A model generated the notes under the pieces. It had not been told where the DNA came from and ran no database searches. It worked only from the letters and a program-made list of their open reading frames with translations. 64,000 nt of DNA from Polytrichum commune (Eukaryota > Streptophyta > Polytrichopsida > Polytrichales > Polytrichaceae). How positions within the stretch are numbered: the first letter of the stretch is position 1; every line of letters begins with the position of its first letter. Both the position numbers and the translations under genes were made by a program. The stretch is from contig OX485809.1 of assembly GCA_950295325.1 (NCBI GenBank), forward strand, positions 1,490,001 to 1,554,000, read 5' to 3'. This document shows, piece by piece, positions 10,761-22,543 of the stretch.

Positions 10761-13700
10761 AGTGGATATTTCGACCATGGTATTATGGTTTGGGAGAATG
10801 CCTGCAGGCGTTGTGTGTTTGATCGCAGTTTGCGAACGCGATGATGTTGTATTGCAGTAGCTGTCACCATAAGGGCCCTCAAATTCATCTCCTATTTTCA
10901 GTATCTAGGGTTAGTTTAGATGGTACCACTGCTGAGAGTGTCACATCTACGATGCACCTAGAACATATTGGGGCAAGGGTTTGTCAACTTCAGGACCTCT
11001 GATTTCTCAAGAGCCTTGGAAACTTCTACAATGCTGCATTCTTTCAAAGCAATGATGTTTATATATAAGGATTTCAGTCCAGTGTGCGAAAGTTCGGCTA
11101 GTTGTAGTATTCATCTAGAAAAATTTATGGCGACTTCCCCGCTTACACCTAAAAAGCTTAACCTCGCTTTGCATGTCAGTTTATTACTGCCTAGTTTGGA
11201 GGAATTTCGTGTCTGCTTCCAGATTTTTGGGACAGAAAGTTTCCTCCGCTTGCTGTCACTACATGATTCAAGTTTTGTCGTTTGCTTCCAAATTTCACAG
11301 TTCTTGACGAAGTGAGTTATTTTCTTCACTTGACGCGACAAGTATAGGAAGAAAGTCAACGACTTCTACGACAGTTTCGGTGAACAAAGTATGAACTGAT
11401 ATGCGCAATTAGGTTGCTCCACGCTAAATTTTTGACACTCCACATTATTTCGATAATTTATTACCAGAGTGTATATATATATATATATGATTTTATTTTT
11501 TTACTTTGGTTTCTATCTGGATGAATTAATAAACTTATACATTTTTGTGATATGATTTTGACCCAAGGTGATTTGCATGAGTAAAGAGGCAACCTAGTTG
11601 CACATGTCAGTGTAGAAGTAAATCATATTATAAAATATTTATAGAAGCTATCCATGGGATGCGACGACTTTCACAAAATATTCATTGAACATGGTAACGT
11701 TGTGATTGTTGCTCCAACTAGCCACACTCCACCATTGCCAAAAACTTTGCCACATAATTAATTGATCTATCATATAGATACATTATACGCCACAAATTAT
11801 CTTACGTAGAAAGAAGCCCCCAAAAATACTCCCCATCAACCAACATCACTTTAAAACCAATCACTGATCAGTCATAAAACTACTAGTAAACACATTCAAA
11901 ATCACACATTCTTACTTTTTGTCATCATTCACATGCCCACATCACTAATAAACTACAACTTGTCTACCCAAAAAGACAACATATTTGGCTCACGAGGCTT
12001 AGCCAAGCAACACACTAGCAAGGTAGTAATATGTTCTTCAAAATGTAATCACAAGATTTCAAGTCACCTTCATTAACATTAGAATTTTTTAAATATTCAT
12101 AATCTTAAATAAGTTTCTCCCCATGATACTCTCATAAATACAAGCATTGTGCAATCCAACTCAGTGGGGTTTTGGGGCGAGTAACCTACACAATACCACA
12201 TGCACTAGAAGAAAATTGCACACCGCATATGGCCATTGCTATGGAAAATATCATTGCACGGCGTCATTGGCAAAGGTGTTCCACCATGCTCTGTTGTTGT
12301 CATTGTGGCCGCGTTGCATGAGCCAGTGGTGTTGCCATGTCATGTTTGCCCAAGCAACGTGCAAAAAAAATTTCATAGCACCGTTTTTGGACCATGTCAT
12401 GCTTGCAAATACATGTGATGACTCACATGTGTTGAGTGAGTTGTTGAATTAGTAAGTGGGTCCATACAAGATTTTTGATGGTTGCCCTCTTTCACCACAT
12501 GCATGTGGCGGGATACCATTCCTTGCCGGTTGCCCACCAACAACGGAGTCAATATGGTTCTCAAAATTGCGATAGAAAGGTGGCAATTGATACGAAGGTG
12601 GATTGTTTTCACATTGGATGGCATGTAGTGTGCAATGCTTGCAATCTGTTGTGGTTCATGTGCATTTACAAATCACCCTCTTGACAACCACATGTGTGGG
12701 TGGGATGTGAAGCTAGGCGGATGTTGCAAGCTCGGTGATTACGCCATGTGTTCGAATCATCTTGATGTATATTCCCCAAATCCTGCTCACTCATGCAGTA
12801 TTTATATATCATTAATTAGGATACAATGTACGTTATGTAGCAAAACTATTGTACATAGTTTCAAACAATATGGGCAGTTTGATATGTTATTGGAGCAATC
12901 CTTTTGAAATTAGTGTTGTTACCTATTAGAGTTGTTTGTAATTATATGTGTATTACACTTTGTGTAATATGGGGCAAACACATATATGATCCATTCGATT
13001 ACGGGCATTGCATGTGAGTCTAGAAGTACAACACATGGTAAAACCACAATGGTGCTTTCTTTGTTGTTGAGCCCTTAATTTTGGCGCATCTAAACAAGAA
13101 ATTCATGTTGTGGATGCATTCACTCCATTCCACCAGTTACCAAACCTTAACGAACACCAACCATGGATGCCAACCACAACCTCCAATGCCATCACTTTTT
13201 AAAATGGCTTTTCAATATCTGCAAATGGTGGCCCTACATTTTTTTAATTCTAGTTGTCAATATATTAGTATACATACTTCTTTGTTCCATTCATTTCTCT
13301 ACCTCTCCAATCATGACAAAATTGATTTTTTGACGTTGTATTGTAGGTCGAGTGTCTTTGCATAAGTTACATTATCAAAGAAATTATTAACCCTTAAAAT
13401 TCATATTGCAAGATCACATCCATAAAATTAAGAATTACATGCAGTATGCCTGCAATTCTAACATATCCTCCCCTATTCTCTACCTGTATTGAAAATGCTT
13501 TATGCATGTCTTTGTCACCTTGCACATGGGTTACTTCCCTTGCTTTACGTTTTCAACATAAACGAGCACATCTCTATGAAGACAATGTACTCAGAGCCCT
13601 ACAAAATATTCATATTTACAACCTGTGGGAGTTTGAATATGAACTCATCAAACCATTATAGAGGAGTTTGCAAGTGGTACGCCTCCACGATCCATACTCT

Positions 13701-14400
13701 GTACGACCTCTCTGCAATCGATGTGTTGTGGAAATTCTCTAGTAATGGTTTCCCGGTGATTTTTTCCACCACCATCTTGGTGTATATGTTCCATTCCTCC
13801 ACAAAATACACAAGTTGCTTCCAAGTTGCTTCCAAGGTACAAAAGTCGTTCCAAATCAAACGTTTGTAGAGTATCCCACTTCTTAGCTTTTGAAAAAAAA
13901 TACTTCTTATAATCATTTTATTGCATAATCTATATTCCAATTCCCAATATGTTTGGGTCTCGGTTGCCAATGTTGTGACTTCAAATTTGGTTGTATCACG
14001 TACCCATCACTTGTTTCTTTTAATAGCTATGAGCAATATCACATTGTCAATACATGCACAATGTAAAAAAATATTAATGTTATTTAGAGTGTTAGTTTAA
14101 GATTTAAGAAGCTAAGAGTACGGAGTGTGTGATTAATAAGGAAATTAGACAAAAATGGGAGGGGGTTACTCCCTTACTCCCTTGTTGTTACAAACCTCTT
14201 ACTCGTTGGTCACGTACTATAACAATCACAATTCTTAACCCAATTGATAAAATGAACACCTATTTTATTTCCTTGTAACATCAACTTACAATCGACCAAA
14301 TATGATTTGGTCATAGAAGCTCTACCACCCGACCATAGGAGAGAGACAAAAAAGATCCTCTCTCCTCCCCCGAGCTTCCTCTTATGCCAAAGCACTACTT
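10761..14400. other. Gene-free AT-rich stretch
   Basis: Open frames exist but none shows a recognisable domain. A TA dinucleotide run sits at about 11471-11488. On the minus strand 13656-13970 holds a 104-residue open frame with an unremarkable charged composition (for example YWELEYRLC, VVEKITGKP). It overlaps an equally long plus-strand frame, and I recognise neither. They may be fragments of old transposon genes. Confidence 0.4.
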
Positions 14401-14451
14401 TTACTTTCTATATTTACATATAGTAAAAGTATTCTATTCATAGCTCTATCT

Positions 14452-14940
14452 CATAGTTCTACTATGAATCTTCTATCTTTGGTTCTTCTAGAACCTTCTT
14501 TCATCTCTTATCTCAATTCCATTCTTCCAATTGAAACTGTCTAATTCCAATTGGATTCATCCATTCTTCTTTCTAGTTGGAACTGTCTAATTCCAACTCG
14601 GTTCATCCAACCTTTCTCTTAGTTGGAACTGTCTAATTCCAACTAATTCATTCATTCAATCTTCTAGTTGGAACTGTCTAATTCCAACTAGCTTTATCTA
14701 TTCATTGAGAGTTGTCTAACTCCAATGAATAACATTCATCTTTCCAAATATGGAGTGGTCTAACTCCTGTGCACCTCATCGAGAGTTGTCTAACTCACGT
14801 GCACATGTTCTCAATTGGAATGGTCTAGTTCCAATGCACTAAATGCGGAGCTGTCTAACTCCAGTGCACATGTTGTCAATCTGGAGTTGTCTTACTCCTT
14901 TCCATTCATCCTCAATTGAGAGTTGTCTAGCTCTCATCTT
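14452..14940. repeat. Array of about a dozen short hairpins with a conserved loop
   Basis: At least eleven units, spaced about 30-50 bases apart, each form a short stem around a TGTCTA-type loop. Examples are AGTTGGAACTGTCTAATTCC followed by AACT (near 14573, 14620 and 14663), GGAGCTGTCTAACTCC (about 14847), GGAGTTGTCTTACTCC (about 14883) and GAGAGTTGTCTAGCTCTC (about 14918). Stem bases change together across units (GGAA with TTCC, GGAG with CTCC, GAGAG with CTCTC) while the loop stays nearly fixed. Two simpler palindromes, CATAGTTCTACTATG at 14452 and GGTTCTTCTAGAACC near 14481, precede the main run. No protein-coding frame spans it. Confidence 0.7.
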
Positions 14941-15329
14941 TCTCTGCTTACACACTGGCACATGTACTTAGAATATTCCTTAATAATTCTAGTTACATTA
15001 CACTTGTATTTAGTGGGAACACATTAGAACACAAGGTGTTTTTCAAGGGGGTATTATATTGGAGAAGATAATAACTATGGACCCTATCATTATGTAATTT
15101 TTTAACATTCATTGTTTTATAAGACCTATGGGTAGATTAACTTGGTATTTATTCTTCTTTTATATGGGCATATAGTAATTATAAATAGTAATTATTGATG
15201 ATATCATGTAAAATTAAAACATTACACATAAAACATCATAATTCACATGACACAACATTAGCTTCAATTATGCATTCTATTCATTCACAACATACACACA
15301 TGAAATGGTAATAAAAAGATTGCCACAAC

Positions 15330-16085
15330 CTCTGCTAAAAATCCTACCCAAAACAGTTCAACGATTAGTTGGAGGTTTGTATTCCCGTATTTCCATAAAC
15401 AAATTAATTTTGTAATTCACCTTTACATCATTGTAAGAATCACATAGGGCATCTTAGAGAACCTTCAACTCAATAACACTCAACTGACTTAAAGGCTCAG
15501 ACAACAATTTCAAATTTAAATCGCTTTGATAAGTGGTGGTTCTTCTTGAACCAACCCAAGTTTTGCACATACCGGTTGCTAACAAATTTACTTGTTGTCA
15601 TCCACAATGCCTTTCAATTGTCTGCAAAATCCCCACCAAGTTGATTTCCTTCAATTTAGGATCCCTAACTAGATCAAATGGTTTTCCTTATCGACATTAG
15701 TCTCATTCACTACACTAAGTATCTGAATGCCTTTAGCCTCTAGTGCTTAATGGTCAAATGCAATCAAGACAATATACTTCCCTTTAGAAATTTGAGATGG
15801 GGGATGATCACTAAACTAGATTCCCTTTCATTGGCACCAATTTCAAATATGTATGTTAGACATGAAGTGACATTTTTTAAAATTGGCAAAAAAAATTGAG
15901 GATTTTATTCTTGAAATGATCTCTAGTGATGGATCCAAATTCTTTACCACACTCTATACGGCTGACCTTTACTACACTTACATAATTATGGTTTGAAGAC
16001 TTGAAGTGTCAAAGATGATCCTCCATGATTATTAGTTTAAGATCTTTTCTAAGTGTCTTTTTGGTCAACACGTATCTAGCCATAA
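15330..16085 (-). pseudogene. Decayed ORF with zinc-finger-like segment, unidentified
   Basis: Minus-strand translation gives coherent peptide fragments separated by frameshifts and stops. One is KVSRIECGKEFGS, followed by a NFFCQF-type segment and then a His-containing stretch, loosely like a BED-type zinc finger. Another, towards 15350-15600, reads LLATGMCKTWVGSR and later YNDVKVNYKINLF. No catalytic domain was recognised. It may be the remains of a DNA-transposon gene, but the family is not established. Confidence 0.25.
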
Positions 16086-16399
16086 TGTGAGCCACCCAAA
16101 CCACTTGCGATTAAGTTAAGGCTCACGGTCCAGTTAAAAAGTATGTTAGTTGTTAGGATTTAGATTAATATCAATTAGTTTGCACTATTAGACGATTAGA
16201 CAATACACAACCCGATACAACATCGTGTGGATGAAGGTGTTGAGTGAATAAAGACATAAGCGGATGACAACATATGCAAAGGAAGACGTCGCGCAGTTGA
16301 AAGTTGAGCGGATGAAGGCCATTGGATCAAAAAGACGATGAACAAATACCATTGGATTTAGGGGTTTAGAGAATGATAGGTAGGGTGGAGTCGGTCATG

Positions 16400-17940
16400 G
16401 ATGATATTTGTTCAATTTAAATTAATATTAGGCCTATATTTTTCTTGGTTAGGACAATCTCTCTTCCCTCTCCCCCCCCCCCCCCCCCCCTCCCTTCTAT
16501 GTAGGTAGAGGCGTAAAATTCTTAGATAGCAAAATGAATGTTGAAGAAAAGAGTTTGAAACTTCCATTTCAATTGAATGAAAGAGTTTCTGAACTTTGTT
16601 GGAGAATTGTTGTACAAATTTTTGGCTGTTGGAATGAATTGTTGTTAGATAGATGGCCCCTCGAGTGAAATGTGTCGACATGTGGCCGGTAGAGTGAAGG
16701 CCGCAACCAAGCGCAATTTCTAGTTCTGCAAGTTGTATTGTTTTTGTTACGTTGCTTCAAGTTATGTGCTTATGTCATAATGCCTCTATATAATGCGTCT
16801 CTTGTAATGTCTTTATATAATACATCTATGTAATGCGTATGTTGTAATGTTTTTCTTGTAATGCTTAGGTGGTATTGTTGGTTGTTGAGTGTGTTGCGGC
16901 GTTTGTGGCTTAGAGGCATGAATGATAGATATAATTTGTAGTTAATGACAAAGGTACAACCAAAAATAGAGCCTAAATTAGCTTTAATTGGAGTGTTGGC
17001 TTGGCGGATGGCAAATGGTCACCCATCCATGTATTATTCCTTGAAAATGTGGTTTAACTTTCAATCTTTTCATAACCGACCCAGCCAAGAGTGGTTGGTA
17101 TGGAATTTGGTGGGAGTTAGGTACCTTGAGCAAACCCCCCCCCCCCCCCCTCCTTTTTTAACGGTAGCAACTACTAGGTAGGATGGATAAATGTTAGGTG
17201 AAGTTAGATTGATTTAGGTTGGATGAATAACGGATTTGTGAGGGATAAAATGATGAACTTAAGACGAGTTGCATGGATGAATGTGATGTACGAATGAAGG
17301 AGATGCATTTAAATGATTGTAAGAGATAGAAGGTCATTGCTTGGAGGCACTAGAGTAGTCCACCAATCTGGCCTATCTTATGGGTTGTTATTTCAATTGG
17401 AGTTGCAATTATCACCATACATAACATCGGTAGTCACCAATGTGAATTTTTAGGTTAGATGTCACTTGTATGAGTGTTCTCATTGCTAACTCTAGAACCA
17501 AGAAGTGTAGGCAATGGTTGATAAAAAATTACCAAGATGAATAAGATCTTGGATTTTAACCTCCTATGTAACATTCTATAGTTAGTTGGGAGTAAAAAAA
17601 AATCTAATTCAACCACACACGTGCGTTTTCTTGATTCAAGGTTGGAATTAGCTAGTGGCAGAGCATATACATGTTGCAAGTACAGAAATTCAGTGCACCC
17701 CTTGAGCAATTGGATCAAACCTCAAGAAAAAATACCTTTCCATGATTGTCCATAAGATCATATTCTAGGAGTATATTGTGTTTAAATTGTCCGAATATCT
17801 TTGAGAATATTAAAATATTATGTCAAACTTTATTGGTTGTTGTTTTAGACCTTTGTATTAGAGGAATGTTAAAAATATGGCATCTCTCAATTGTGTGGGG
17901 TTATTTAGATGTTGCAGACAACTTGTTTTATCTTGTGAAA
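16400..17940. other. Gene-free stretch with C tracts and short repeats
   Basis: Pure C runs occur at about 16470-16490 and 17136-17151. Between about 16775 and 16870 a short imperfect tandem of TATAATGCGTCTCTTGTAATG-like words is seen, shortened or altered in each copy. No gene is supported. Confidence 0.35.
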
Positions 17941-18304
17941 CCTTTCCAAAATAAAAATAAAAATAAAAATAAGTAAATGAATAAATAAATCTCATAGTCG
18001 TTTACCCTGACATGCGATGTTTGTTCACCGCTTCCCTCTCATGTCAGTGTCAGCATGAGAGTGGGGGCAGTTTAGTGCCAATTTTCATAGGTGGGCCATG
18101 TGATTAGTGTTAGGGCTATGTGTTCTATATTAGTTTTATGTTTTAGTGTTAGTAAGTGTGTTTAGTCAAGTGGGACTGGGGTTTGTTTCTTTTCTAATTT
18201 CTCTTTGTTTAGGATTATGTGTGTTAGGTACCTTATAGCAATTTGGGAGAAGGATTTCATTAGTTTATGGATTTTGGAGTCGGGGATTTGTAGGTCTTGG
18301 AAGA

Positions 18305-19240
18305 CCCGGGGAGGGCACTCCCACGGGTAGATCACTCTAAGACATATTTGTGCACCACGTGCGGCTAGGGGTTATTTGTTTTGGGGCTATTTACCTTCAA
18401 GGGTTGAATTAAAGCCTCCCTATAATTACTTAAATTTCAAAAATGGCCCATTTGTTTGCACCCTTCCATTACTTATATTGTCCAAGTCACTGCAATTTTT
18501 TGTACTCTATATTCCTTTTAAGTAATAAAAGCTAATCTACTTCCTAACGCAATTGACGAGTGTTGAGGGAAAGCATGGAAATAAAGAATCCCCGTGAGTC
18601 CTAAACCCATTTACATACCATACTAAACATACATTCTAGGATCCTTATCTTCAGCCCTTATATTAATTTTACAAAAAAATAATGGCCCACGTTTTATGTC
18701 CATCTAACTTACTTATAATGGGATTGTCTACATTTAATGGCCCCTTCATTATTTGGAATTCCTTTATAATTTTTATTTCAAATGATTTTAATCCTCTCTA
18801 TATTATGCCGCACGTCGTTTTTAAAATGCACTAAGTGATCTACCCGTGGGCACTCCATTGTCAAGTTGAAACCATGTGCAACGGAAGTTTGCTACCCCTA
18901 TATTATATGCCATAGATAAATTTAAAAATTATGTTATTTTTTCTATATATACATATCCATTGATAAAAAAAATTAATTTTTTAAAAAGTCATCTCCATTT
19001 TTTCTAGTAATTGTTTTAGATCAATTTTGCGTCATTCTAGTTAGAAATGGTATGTTTTCTAAAAAAAACAAATTATCAATTTTGGTTATCAATTTTTACT
19101 ATGTAATAGATACCGTGTATATGTACTCGTAATTTTTTTTTAATAAAAGTTTGACCCATTTTGTTGATGCTTTTTAGAAAATGTAGATTTTTTTCCGTTG
19201 CACATGGTTTTCAACTTGACAATGGAGTGCCCTCCCTGGG
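18305..19240. mobile_element. hAT-like inverted-repeat element with 8-bp target duplication
   Basis: The ends are CCCGGGGAGGGCACTCC (18305-18321) and GGAGTGCCCTCCCTGGG (19224-19240), complementary with one mismatch. TTGGAAGA flanks both sides (18297-18304 and 19241-19248), an exact 8-bp target duplication typical of hAT elements. It interrupts the LINE reading frame described above, which resumes on the other side. Inside, at about 18834-18885, the end sequence recurs inverted. It pairs to the left with the ACGGGTAGATCACT region (18323-18336) and to the right with CCGTTGCACATGG (about 19195-19207), so the element looks like two inverted-repeat units joined. No transposase is encoded. Confidence 0.85.
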
Positions 19241-20497
19241 TTGGAAGAGTTTAACAATTGTTGTATGCATAGTTATCCTTATTCCTACTGTGATAATGAT
19301 GGGTGGTAGTACAAACCATCCTAGTTAGGATAGGAGTGGGTGGAGAGTGGCGTATTTATCAAGTTTTCAGTTTGTAGCATCTACATGGAATCTATAATTA
19401 CGGTAAGTGAATTCAATCATTTGTACTTTGAGGTTAGGTTTGGGTGTAAAGGGTAGTTTAATTGTAGGTGGGGCTCTTAAGATGCATAATATATCGGGTC
19501 TAAGTCGAGTTGGGCATTTACATCTCGGTAGATAGCATGTGCATGGGAGTGCATGTATTGCTTTATTGTGTCGATTTGTCCTTAGATTGTTTATGTGCTT
19601 GTTAGTGCAACATGATTATAGGTGGAGGTATGTGTCATTTTGGTGGGATGTGCATAGGTTACATGTTGGGGATATGTCTTGTTCAAGGATGTGTTTTTTT
19701 TGGTAATTCCCTAAGTATCTTCCATAACTAAATTTGAAGGTTTCTGTTATTTGCGCATCAATATTCCAAGGGACATCCCATAATCAACTTGACCATTTTA
19801 TGTGTATGTTTGAGCCATTTGTCTATATTGGATATTGTATTTTTTGCATGGGAGTGAGTGCACTTATGTACTCTTTTTCTATGTAGTTTTTGAGGTTGCA
19901 GACTAAGCTATCATGTTGTGTGGATGTCAGTGAAGTAGATGGCCAATATGATGTCTAATGGCCAATGAGGTGGAAAGGGGTTTCTACAATGTGAGGTTGC
20001 TCTACTCCTTGTTTGGCCAATTTATCAGCCTTGTCATTTCCAACGGTGTTTGTGTGGGATCTGACTTTGCGGATGGTGATATTGTGGTGGTAGGTCTTTA
20101 GAGTTTTTACTATTCATATTTTGAGGAGCTTAACTAGGTGGTTTTATTGGGAGGATGGATTTCGTAAGTGGTTGAGGAGAAGATATATGTTGTTGAGGTT
20201 GTCTGTGAATATGAATGTATACGTTGGGAGTGGTTTGGTGTGCTCCACGACGAGCAAGAGTGTGTATTATTGTCCTCTAAGAATATTGGGGTATCCAGGT
20301 AGGCGAGCAACGATATTGACTTGTAGTAGTCCATTATAAACTCTAGCTCGTGCAATATTGCTTTTTTCTTTTCTTCATGATGTGGTGTGAATGAACCATC
20401 TGTATAGTAGGATTGGGTGGGTGGGAAACGTAGGGGGAGGATTGATGTTATGGTTGGTGGGAAGGGAGCCTCAGGGCGTTGGCGGGTTGGTGATTTG

Positions 20498-20512
20498 GGG
20501 GGGGGGGGGGGG
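20498..20512. repeat. G homopolymer tract
   Basis: A run of about 15 G bases lies within the LINE remnant. It may be a slippage site or an assembly weak point. Confidence 0.6.
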
Positions 20513-20890
20513 TAAGTGGTGCAAATGGGGAGGAGTGATGTAGGGAATTGTTGGAGGAAGGTGGGTATTTGTGGTGTGGTGTGGGTGTGGGAGAGTATTA
20601 GAATGGAGATGAGTATGGGTTTTTTGTTGTTCTAGTATGCGGGGAAGGGCAATGTTTCGATATACCGGTATTGTAAAGTGAGGGGTGGAATGGTAAGTAT
20701 AGGAATTACATATGGTTGTTGAAGCAGGTTGGTTGGATTGTTTGTCCAATCATCATGTGTGATGGTAATAATTGTAGTGGAGTTGTGATGGGTTGCGCGG
20801 CTAATCTTCCTCATTTAATATTTTTTGGAAGTACGTCTAGGGTTGTTATATGGGCATACCCACATCCTATCCATTGAGTGGATAAGGTTG

Positions 20891-22543
20891 GGCCTAATGA
20901 GCCAAAGATTACATCTCGTTCATATGGGGAATGATAATATGATAATTAAATGAGACACAATGCCCATATGACATATAACATATGACCAAGCTAGCCAAAT
21001 GTGATGAGATGGGCACACTGCATTGCCTTAACTACTTAATGTAGATGTGCCACTGTTGAAAATCTATAATTCTATAGTCAAATGGGGGGCAGGGGGGACC
21101 TATATGACCATCTAATGAGCACAAGAAGACATATATGTATGAACTCCAAAATTATGAGGAAAGTGGTTGTGGCCTTGATTTGCTAACCATCTTGTCATAA
21201 TCACATGTTCATATCCTAGAAGTGGGCCAATTAGAAAAAGTAACCATTTATGACCCATCTTTGGGGGTCCAAAGCTCATCTTATAGTTATAAGGTGTACA
21301 TCAAGCAGAGGAGGTTGTTGTGCACGAATGAAATGGTGTGTTGATAGAAGACAGCTTCTTGCGATTCAACCTCCCATTTGTATGCAATAAATCATGGAAT
21401 AAAGCTTAGAATTCCCATCAACTTTGTCCATGATAATTGATATGGAGACCACCATTCAAAAGAGCATAAAGTATGAGCACCTCAAACCAAGACAAAACCC
21501 AGAAGCAACACCCTCGAAAAGCTTGCATAATAAGTACATGTTAATTTGAGAATGTTCATCATGTGAACATCAAGGCCCCTTCACAGTTTTGGGTGCCATC
21601 ACAGTTTTCACTTTAAAATTTGGATTTTTTTCAATATTGAGGGGGGGAGCAATGAACGGGTAGTGCCGGCAGTTAGTTACGAGCTAGCCGGTTGATTTTG
21701 AGAATTTCCGAATGCAATTGGAAAGTTTAGGAAGGGGTTCCAGAAGAAAATGAAGGTTTACGGAAATGGGCCGATTAGAAAAATAAAATGCCGGCATTTT
21801 GGCAAGCTGCCCTAGAGTATTCATGGAACGTTTCTAAAGTGCCTGTCATTCAGTCCAAGGTGTAGTTGCAATAATGCACAGAGAACTATTCAAACTTTCA
21901 TGTTGAAAAGTGAGAATCAAGTTTACACGCATAAATATTATATGTTTACACAATGAACATTGATTCTCAACATCCACAGGTGAGTTATAAATTTCGGGAT
22001 GAAAATCCACCTCAGATCTGTAAACCTCAGTCTTGCAAAAAGCACCATAATTGCCTTGGAAAAGAATGGGTGAAGGTATCAAACATGTTGCCACCTGTAC
22101 TATTTACGATATTCTGAAATACCCTAAAATTTGAAAATAGTACTATAGCCTGGTAATTGCACATCAGGGGACAATCTCTTCCTAATAGAGGGCCTGCAGC
22201 AGCACGCTGTTACAAGCCATCTCACCTAATCTTGACCCAAAAACAAATGTAGAAAGACACCACCTATCCACTAACCAGTCAACACCTGTACTTTGGTGAC
22301 AAACTTGTATCATGAAGCTTCCCACGGATTTTTATACTGTTTGCTCCAACTCTTCATGTGGAAAGTTCAGCCCAATGATGGGCAGGTGAGGATCAGCCTA
22401 GGGCAAGGCACAGTGCCCTAAGCTGTCCTCCAATTTCATTCTAATTCTAAAGTGGGTTAATAGGTCAGTGTCTTCGTCGTCTACACTGAACCCTTCATCA
22501 CATTCAAAAATTGCAACTTTTTTGTTGCAAAGTGTGAAATGAA
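20891..22543. other. Non-coding flank and probable 3' UTR of the bZIP gene
   Basis: No gene is supported. The part next to 22543 should contain the 3' untranslated region and terminator of the minus-strand bZIP gene, but I cannot fix its end. The 82-residue open frame at 21846-22094 has no recognisable domain. Confidence 0.4.

Larger units (their letters stand above)
17946..20890 (-). mobile_element. 5'-truncated LINE with RNase H, split by an insertion
   Basis: Minus-strand translation gives the 3' half of a non-LTR retrotransposon ORF2. From about 20420 it shows YTDGSF, then FTDNLNN in a shifted frame, then KVRSHTNTVGNDKADKLAKQ near 20000. That is an RNase H domain with its conserved Asp and DKADKLA motif. 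A zinc-binding tail follows (CNLCTSHQNDTYLHL, then RTNRHNKA at about 19560-19700). The last part, SKIHKLMKSFSQIAIRYLTH (about 18200-18270), lies beyond an inserted element at 18305-19240. The 3' end is an A-rich tail read on plus as repeated AAAAT (about 17950-17996). The reverse transcriptase region is missing, as expected for 5' truncation. Stops and frameshifts make it inactive. Confidence 0.75.

Noticed and set aside
14210-14395. A possible Ty1/copia RNase H tail next to the hairpin array
   Set aside because: A short GNKIGVHFI string loosely recalls the copia HIDVHFH motif, but the flanks do not fit and no other copia domain is nearby.
14452-14940. A CRISPR-like array
   Set aside because: The window is eukaryotic, repeats are not constant, spacer lengths vary and there are no cas genes. 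The units are individual palindromes.
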